Assembly (NCBI GenBank): GCA_944990035.1
Contig: CALYLX010000050.1
Coordinates: 62,001-126,000, forward strand
Direction of reading: 5' to 3'
From: Clitopilus passeckerianus
Lineage: Eukaryota > Basidiomycota > Agaricomycetes > Agaricales > Entolomataceae
Length of the DNA: 64,000 nt
Shown: positions 57,014 through 64,000 of the stretch, one piece after another
Numbering within the stretch: position 1 is the stretch's first letter
Layout of the letters: each line of letters opens with the position of its first letter
The notes under the pieces: generated by a model
What the model was told of the DNA's origin: nothing
Seen by the model: the letters and a program-made list of their open reading frames with translations, nothing else
Databases searched by the model: none
Position numbers and translations under genes: made by a program

Positions 57014-58749
57014 TGCAACTCACTCCTGCTTTGAGCTCTCTCTTGGTCGCTCTCGTAACCTCTGCCCCGGTGAATGCATGGTTCCGAGTCGCGTGCACCT
57101 CCCCTTTGGTCCAAGGCGAGAGTTTTTGCTATGATTAAAGCTTCCGCCCGTTTATGTTGTATTCAGAACGTGTCGATCCTATCATCAGTCCTAATACTGT
57201 TCCTTCTAATCATGTCCATGTGAGTGGTTCCATCTTGCCATACTTACTGCCTTTGACATTTCCGTCCTAGACCGTCCATGGTGCACAAAGTAGGAGCGAG
57301 CTATGCCGCCACGGCACATCCTCTGACCCACAATATCTACAGATTTCCGTGCTAACAGCACCTATGACTATCTGAGAGCCTCAAAGTGCACATCGTGCCT
57401 TGTTGCTGAGGTACGTTTACATTCGGAATCCTAGCACTTCGTTTTCTGATCAAGTGTTATGTTTAGGATCTCTCGAACTACTGTAATTTTTCCATGCAAT
57501 TTTCACTGGATTTAGCTCACAAATTCGTGACTAGGGTTCCCGAAGCTCTACTTCCAGGATCCTTCCACCAAAAAATTCGAACCTGTCTCCAACGGAGGTA
57601 CATTTTTGCCACTAGGAATGATTTATGCCTCGATATTGAAATAGAGATACAGGCCTTCTTGTCTACTACCAAAATCGTGGTGATGGAGACAAAAAGAATG
57701 GCGGCAGCGGTCTCAAGGCCTTCCCTCCCGGGTTCAAAATGCTCGGAGGCAATCCTTTTTCCCGTTCCAAGAAGTTCGTCATCAACCCCCGGTTTCACCG
57801 TAGTAATCGGAATCTCGGTTCTAATCATTTCCTCAGATACCCTGTCGGACAAGGTTCCCAAGCTGAACTCAGGGAACGTGCCATTCAATGGGCCTGCCTC
57901 CGCTACCCTACTCCTGGCTACGACAACACCGATGGCTCAGGCTTCCCCACCACTGATTGCGAGTCTGGTAAGGATCGGTGAACATTGTCGTTTCAAGACC
58001 TTTCTCACAATTGTATAGGCTTCAACGCACGTGTCCACATGCCTGGTATGTTGATCGTTTCCGAAACTCAGTCCTGAGCCTAATCTTTTCATTGCAGCAT
58101 GCTGGGATGGCAAGGCACGCATTGTTACTATGTTTAAAGTATCAATTTACTAACTATGGGTTTAGAACGTCGACACCGCCGATCATACCTCCCACACTGC
58201 CTACCTCTCCGGCTTGGATAATGGTTCTTGCCCATCCACTCACCCCGTCTATCTCATGAAGTTGTTCTACGAGATCACCTGGGATGTTCATGCGTTTGCT
58301 GGCCGCTGGAGGCCCGGAACTGACAAGTGGCCTTTCGTCTACGCCACCGGCGACCCAACCGGTTACTCCTGGCACGCGGACTTCCAGAACGGTTGGGAAA
58401 CCAATGCCTTTCAAAGTGCTATCGATCAATGCGACAACCCGAATGACCAGACTGGAAATGGTAAATGAATCGATGCACCCTCGATCTGTCAAATTCACTG
58501 ACCTCGGCTAGGTGTGACCGAGGCTTGCAAATTCCTCACCGTCACTGCAGCCTCCGAAGGAGACAAGTGCAAGACCAGCCCAGTCGTCAGCGAGAAAATT
58601 GACGGTGTCCTTGACAGGCTTCCTGGGTAGGTCTTCTGTGCGAGCTCTCCAGATGTTACTGGTCGCTAACTAGGTAAATCAGTTGCAATCCCATTCAAGC
58701 TGGCCCCGGGGATGCCACCCTCTACTCTGACGCCAACTGCCCGATCTAA
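57014..58749 (+). CDS. Secreted DUF1996 protein, copy 2, with extra introns
   Basis: Paralog of copies 1 and 3. Signal MQLTPALSSLLVALVTSAPV, then NAWFRVACTSPLVQERVDPI, PNTVPSNHVHTVHGAQ, TYDYLRASKCTSCLVAE, FPKLYFQDPSTKKFEP, LLVYYQNRGDGDKKNGGSG, AIQWACLRYPTPGYDNTDG, LMKLFYEITWDVHAFAGRW and YATGDPTGYSWHADFQNGW; ends LYSDANCPI. Against copies 1 and 3 it carries two added introns: 57598-57652 (between SNGG and LLVYY) and 58115-58165 (between CWDGK and NVDTA), the latter with a GC donor and a TACTAAC branch site. Its first intron (57116-57166) also starts GC (GCGAGA). Using these introns restores an uninterrupted protein; reading through gives stops. Confidence 0.82.
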
Positions 58750-60226
58750 GTAACACCATGTGGTGTAGCATCTGTAGATATATTCCAGTCGTCTATCGAA
58801 AACCTCGCATGTACTATATAACCCAATATCCCCCCACGTGAATGTCGATCATAAGTATTTTGAGTTCTTCACCTGGTTGTCATATTCACTAAGCTCAAAT
58901 TTCGATTTCGATGCATTTCGTACTAACATCCTGTTTGGCGTTCAGCTCTGTTGTAAATGGTCTACTAGTATACAAAAAGCAGCGCAAAAGACTTTAACAA
59001 AGCGTTTGGCCTACCCGGGGGGGACACCTATGACCGAAACCGTTAACAGCAAGATAATGTCTCCGAGTTCTGGCAATCTGGCTCCGTCTTCTCAGCTAAT
59101 TCTCGGTCGCACATTTTTTCTACAGTGTTTACCTTAGGTTACTTTGGAACAGAGATCTGTGCTAGTAATTGCCTGCTCTGGAACGGTATGGCAGAACCCA
59201 AAAGCAGCCGAATATGACCGTGATTGCCTTTCTCGAGTTCCATGCGGTTCGCTAAAGCAGAGCGGATGTCAGGACCGACGACATGCTATATTATTGATTT
59301 CCACCCCATATAACAAGATGTGGAGCTCCACAAATCAACGTCATTTGACGCTGAGCAGGCTGAAATCATCCAGGCTCGGCAATATTACATTCAAGTGGGT
59401 CTCGATGCCAAGTTGGCTTCTCTTCCGATCATTTAGAGAAAAGCGTGGACCATTCCGGCCTCGAGTGGCCTCCCATAATTCTCAGGAGACCAGATTAACA
59501 GGGTCATCAGACTACTTGTCGTATTTTTGGCAAATCATGAATTATTATAAATTCGGACCGCCGTGTTTTACCGTTCACTTCGAGTGTAACCAGAGGAATA
59601 GTTTCATCAGGCTAATAAATCTCGGTGCTGCCTCAGGACCAACTCTTCGAGTCTGTGTAAACGGTCATTTGGACGGCACGGTCAGGGGAACCACTGCATT
59701 CTCGACCAAGTTGGGCGTCGGAGTGTTTCTGAGCAAGTGATAGAGAACACGCCAGATCTGCTAAAAATCTAGGAGGATATGAATACATTCTACGACCTTG
59801 ATTCCACATGCCTGCAACTTCTTGTTGTCTGTTCAGCTGGGCGAGGGCCTAAGAGATTTTCGTGTCTGCATCCGACAGGTAGCAAACAGGATCAACAATT
59901 GTTGATCGCTTGTGGCGCCGCGAAGTCATGTCCATCGGGATTTTTCCGTCGTCTCTGTTGGACACTCCGGACAGTAACTCTTGCTGCCCAATGGGCTCTT
60001 TCTGGTCGACTTCCCAAAATTAAGATCTATAACCGTTAGGCGATCTTCCCTTGGCGGAGTCACCGGGTCAACACATGTATCGGGTCACACGTTTGCTGCC
60101 AGGCCACCATTGAGCCAATACTGCGATGAGTGTACTTGCCGTTTGTAGACTGCTCAGCATGTGGAAATGGTATATAAGGTTCTGAATAATTTCCCTGCAC
60201 CTTCAGCAGATTCACTCGAAGTTGCT
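58750..60226. other. Intergenic
   Basis: About 1.48 kb. The largest frame (59144-59740) begins with a non-ATG codon and shows no domain, so I do not call it. The promoter of copy 3 is at the right end. Confidence 0.4.
60171..60226 (+). promoter_or_regulatory. Core promoter and leader of DUF1996 copy 3
   Basis: TATATAAGG at 60171, 56 bp before the ATG, then the 26 nt leader at 60201-60226 (CTTCAGCAGATTCACTCG and on to GTTGCT) almost identical to copy 1. Confidence 0.65.
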
Positions 60227-61831
60227 ATGAAGTTCTCTCCTGCTTTCGCCGCTCTCTTCGTCGCTGTGGTCAACACTTTGCCCGCTCAGGCGTGGTTCCG
60301 TGTCCCTTGTACTGGCCCAATCGTCCATGGTATGTCTCGATGGACACATATGAGTCTGCGCTGACCGAAATGCTCAGAACGTGTCGACCCCATCATCAGC
60401 CCCAACACCACCCCGTCTAATCACGTCCATGTGAGTACTTGAGTACTGCGCTACTCCCGGCCTGCCAGAATTCTTGACACTCGCTCACAGACGGTTCACG
60501 GTGGTGCCAGTAAGTATATTGTGCTAGAAGTTCTGAACCCCCATGAACTAACTAAACTAGATTTCCGGGCTAATGCCACTTTTGATTACTTGAGGGCCTC
60601 AAGGTGCACAAACTGCGTTGTCAAACAGGATCTCTCAAACTACTGTGTGTATATTGTCCGACTTACTTTCTCGGAGACTAATCAACTGCTCTGCACAGGG
60701 TTTCCAAAGCTCTATTTCCAAGACCCTAAAACCAAGAAATTCGAAGCCGTCCCCAATGGCGGTCTGTTGATTTACTACCAAAACCGTGGTGCAGGTGCGG
60801 CGAGGAACGGGGGGAAGGGTATCAAAGCCTTCCCTCCAGGTTTCAAGATGATAAGTGGAGACCCCACTCGCCGAAGCAAGAAGTGAGTTTCGTTCGTCCA
60901 TGTATCGCACTGAGATTCTCGAAGTTTACGGAAAACAAAGGTATCCCGTCGGTCAAGGTGATCAGGCCGAACTCGCAGAACGTGCCATTCAGTGGGCTTG
61001 CCTTCGCTACACGACCCCCAACCCTGACTACTACAACAACGACGGTGGTAACGGCGGCTTCCCCTGGACTGACTGCGAGGCTGGTACGAACTTTTCTATC
61101 CTCTCATTGAAGACGCTCTCATAAGTCGCACAGGCTTCCAGAGTCGTCTTCACATGCCTGGTAAGTGTCACCTTCATAAAACGAGTTCAAAGATCTCATG
61201 TATCATTTGCAGCTTGCTGGGATGGCGTCAATGTCGACTCTGCTAACCACAAGTCCCACGTTGCCTTCCTTTCCGTCCTCGACAACGGTGTTTGCCCCTC
61301 GACTCACCCCGTCTATCTCATGAAGCTCTTCTACGAGGTTACCTGGGACGTCCATAGCTTTTCCGGCCGCTGGAATCCCGGTGTTGACAAGTGGCCTTTC
61401 CTCTACGCCACTGGTGACCCGACTGGTTACTCCTGGCACGGAGACTTCCAGAACGGCTGGGACGTCACCGCCCTCCAAAATGCTATCGACCAGTGCGACA
61501 ACCCCAACGATCAAACCGGAAATGGTGCGTTCATGCGATTCCTTGATTTCTGCCGCAAGATTACTCAACGGGGTGTCGATGCAGGTATCACCGAAGCTTG
61601 CCCCTTCTTCACTGTTCAGTCTCAGGGCACTGCCGACACATGCAAGATCAGCCCAGTCGTCAATGAGCAAGTTGACGGTGGTGTCTTGGATAGGCTCCCT
61701 GGGTACGTCAATCGTTATAATACCATGCCTCATTTGTCCCCCAGTGCTGAGACGACTCGCCCAGATGCAATCCCGTTCAACCCGGTCCCGGTGCTGCAAC
61801 CCTTTACTCTAGCTCCAACTGCCCCTTCTAA
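60227..61831 (+). CDS. Secreted DUF1996 protein, copy 3
   Basis: Third family member. Signal MKFSPAFAALFVAVVNTLPA, then QAWFRVPCTGPIVHERVDPI and TTPSNHVHTVHGGA, DYLRASRCTNCVVKQDLSNY, FPKLYFQDPKTKKFEAVPNG, GLLIYYQNRG, FPPGFKMISGDPTRRSKK, PVGQGDQAELAERAIQWACL, HMPACWDGVNVDSANHKSHV, LMKLFYEVTWDVHSFSGRW, YATGDPTGYSWHGDFQNGW and CDNPNDQTGNG; ends CNPVQPGPGAATLYSSSNCP. All introns have GT donors, including the first (GTATGT), in contrast to copies 1 and 2. The Gly/Asn/Tyr-rich PNPDYYNNDGGNGG near residue 190 is an expansion not seen in copies 1 and 2. Role unknown; extracellular by signal peptide. Confidence 0.9.
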
Positions 61832-63806
61832 GCGGTGAAGATAAATGATGTGGCCGTCCATGAAATTTTGGATTTGGAAAAAAGGTCTTAATATAAATGA
61901 TTAACTTGAAAAGCATTACGGATCCTTTGTAAATGTATGTCCCGGTCAAACGTTATAGGTGTTTTAAAGGATAGTGCTTTATTTCATGAGGACTTGTCGT
62001 GGAAGTAGATGTGCTCGCTCGTGCTACTGTCTCCTCCAACACCCACTTGGGTATGTTCTACGCTCTTCTGAGGTTGCCCTTTGATCCTGGTACCTGTAAT
62101 CAATTTGTTGATTACCAATAGTTTCCCTCTTGCACGAGCGAATAGGAAGGTATAAACGACGAATGAGATATGGTCCTACAAACAAACTCTCACCGTGGAT
62201 ACTTTGTTTGCTCCTTTGACCATGGTGACGATTTAGATTGAGCCAACGAAAAAACCTTGACCTGAAAGAGCAAGTGGCGGCATCCTCTAGGTTCTTTATC
62301 TGGCAAAATGTCGAAATCTGGAACACGATAGTCAAAATAGCCTTTCATTGAGGTTGTTCTCAATGCCTATGGCTCCATAAGTCGATTTAAATCGCTAATC
62401 CCATTCCTTAAAGCTATTAGCGAATATTTGGCCACGTCGATACTGAAGCAACGGCGGTGACCCGCTGGGAAATCCTTTGAAGTAAATCTTTCCATGCCAC
62501 TCCCATTTACCAGTCAGGTCCGGGCTTCCTTTTCGAAAGTGCTTTTTTCATAAGCTATATACTTAACACGACGGTGCTGTCACGTAGCACAGGTTCTCAG
62601 TCGCCACCGGTGAGAGAATGCAAGTCTTGCATTATGAGAAATAACGCTTCATAACGAGCGATGCAAATCAATTCGGTGCGGTGATCCATATTGAAATAAC
62701 ATTTGTGAGGAACTAAGCTTCGGGTACTATTGGTGATATTATATTTAGCAACGGCGGAGTCAGCACTGAGGTCCTGCATTTACAACCAGACATTACCCCA
62801 GCGTCGGATGAATCTGCTCACCCTGACGCCCGATCCTATTCAAACGTCATTAAGAACCATCTATGTTGTCCACTTTATTTGTAAAGAGAAGGTTCAGGAC
62901 AGCTACTTCGAAAGAATGTGGGTTTTGGCTAGATAGAGCGAGCATTTATTTTAGTGCTACTTTAGCTGTTCGTGGAGAAGAGTGACCATGTCCTGGCATT
63001 GAGTGGGGTGCACCGCAGATCTCAGCAGACTAGGTAACACAGTTTTGAGCTTCCTTCTCTGTTCCGGGGAAGTCAAAAGCCAGACCAGTTGCTGGTGTCG
63101 AAAATTGAGTTATTCAACATGCCACCGCGGTTTAACACGGGATTGCATTGGGATCGAGACCATGCAGGAGCTCTAAGTAATAAAATCCGACACATACGAA
63201 GAACAAAAGCATTTCCAAGAGGCAGAGGCTGGAGGTTCAGCTCAGAAAACCAAACAACCTCCTGAAATGCCAGAAATAAACGATCGTGTATAAGATAGGT
63301 CGGCTGACCGTTACTTGGTTCCATGAACATGGACAGACGAGTAGCCTTCGAACCGCATGGCTATTGAATCGCATTGTAATTCAGATGATTGAGGTCCCAG
63401 AAAAACTTGTGCATGCTGATGACAGGAAGAGAAAGAAGAGGGATCAGAAAACTTTTGATCGCTTGGGGCGTGCAGGTTATTTTTGGCCTGCCAAACAGTC
63501 ACGTACCCTCTCCGTTTTTCCGTCTTGTAGATCCATGACGTTCCGGCATTCGCTCGGTGCCCCATGAATCGTATCTTGTTCGTTCCTATGGGTCAAGATC
63601 CCAGGTTCAGCAAAACCAGGCAAATTCGACTGGTCATCAGGCTTATCGCGAATGACCATGCCTCGTGGCGCACACACTTTCTGTATGTTTCCTTGAGCTA
63701 ATAATGTGATGCCGGACGCCATGCATGCGGGATCTTACGCGCTCAGAAACGTATAAAAGCCTCTCGGTAGAGAGCTCTGACTTCAGCAAACTAACTCGTC
63801 AGCGCT
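61832..63806. other. Intergenic
   Basis: About 1.98 kb, the longest gene-free stretch outside the repeat block. Short frames only; no repeat or RNA gene recognised. Promoter of copy 4 at the right end. Confidence 0.4.
63752..63806 (+). promoter_or_regulatory. Core promoter and leader of DUF1996 copy 4
   Basis: TATAAAAGC at 63752, 55 bp before the ATG, followed by the 26 nt leader at 63781-63806 beginning CTTCAGCAAACTAACTCG. Confidence 0.6.
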
Positions 63807-64000
63807 ATGAAATTCTCTCTTGCCTTCGCTGCTCTCTTTGTTGCTGTGGCCAACATTGTGCCCGCTCATGCGTGGTTCCGTGTTGCTTGTACTGCCCCGC
63901 TAGTTCAAGGTATGCACGCATGGACGACGTCTGATTGCATACTGACGACGGTGCTTAGAACATGGCGATCCCATCATCAGCCCTAACTCGAACCCTTCTA
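63807..64000 (+). CDS. DUF1996 protein, copy 4, N-terminal part (cut by right edge)
   Basis: Signal peptide MKFSLAFAALFVAVANIVPA, mature start HAWFRVACTAPLVQ, then a GT-AG intron (GTATGC to CTTAG, about 63910-63958) and EHGDPIISPNSNPS to the edge. The signal peptide is closest to copy 3. EHGDP replaces the ERVDP of the other copies, a change at an otherwise constant site. The rest lies outside the window. Confidence 0.88.

Noticed and set aside
59144..59740. 198-codon plus frame between DUF1996 copies 2 and 3
   Set aside because: Starts at a non-ATG codon, no signal peptide or domain, and residue composition looks random.
1..64000. A biosynthetic gene cluster, antiviral system or CRISPR array
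   Set aside because: No backbone enzyme, cluster transcription factor or repeat-spacer pattern is present; ERG8 and INO1 are isolated primary-metabolism genes.

Overview
The window is nuclear DNA of a filamentous basidiomycete, most likely a mushroom-forming Agaricomycete. Nearly every gene is split by 45-65 nt GT-AG introns with CTRAY-type branch points. The gene set is fungal: PL14 lyase, KRE6/SKN1-type glucan protein, Tlg2 syntaxin, phosphomevalonate kinase, fungal XPF/Rad1. The right end carries secreted enzymes of a kind common in plant-litter or wood decayers: a CBM1 protein, a GH18 chitinase and a DUF1996 gene family. I cannot name the species. Exon joins were read by eye from splice consensus and family similarity, so individual junctions are inferences.

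Layout. 1-21 kb is dense with housekeeping genes: an MscS channel (cut by the left edge), an AVT-type amino acid transporter, a PL14 lyase, a MYND protein, a decayed coiled-coil gene, ferrochelatase (HEM15), phosphomevalonate kinase (ERG8), an F-box/LRR-like protein, XPF/RAD1, and a LENG1-like CIR_N protein divergent from RAD1. From 21.3 to 26.9 kb the sequence is gene-poor and repeat-rich: an imperfect tandem duplication, a patch of CGGTGACCG palindromes, and a 933 bp element bounded by 34 bp terminal inverted repeats. From 27 to 48 kb housekeeping genes resume: NAR1, a small Cys-rich protein, TLG2, a multipass RING-H2 ligase, an NFKBIL1-like protein, a GTPBP1/2-type GTPase, a KRE6/SKN1-like GH16 protein, and inositol-3-phosphate synthase (INO1), which has a one-base frameshift in a highly conserved stretch.

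From 48 kb to the right edge lies a looser secretome cluster: four DUF1996 secreted-protein genes (one on minus, three on plus, the last cut by the edge), a membrane-anchored GH18 chitinase, a CBM1 protein with a C-terminal domain I cannot name, and an F-box pseudogene. The four DUF1996 genes share a TATA box 55-60 bp before the ATG, and three share a 26 nt leader. They differ in intron content: copy 2 has two introns that copies 1 and 3 lack, and GC-AG introns appear in copies 1 and 2.

Three themes link genes. HEM15 (with a C-terminal cysteine cluster) and NAR1 both concern iron or Fe-S metabolism. KRE6-like, GH18, PL14 and CBM1 proteins act on cell-wall or plant polysaccharides. Paralog expansion with decay is visible in the DUF1996 and F-box families. 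I saw no CRISPR array, rRNA or convincing tRNA.
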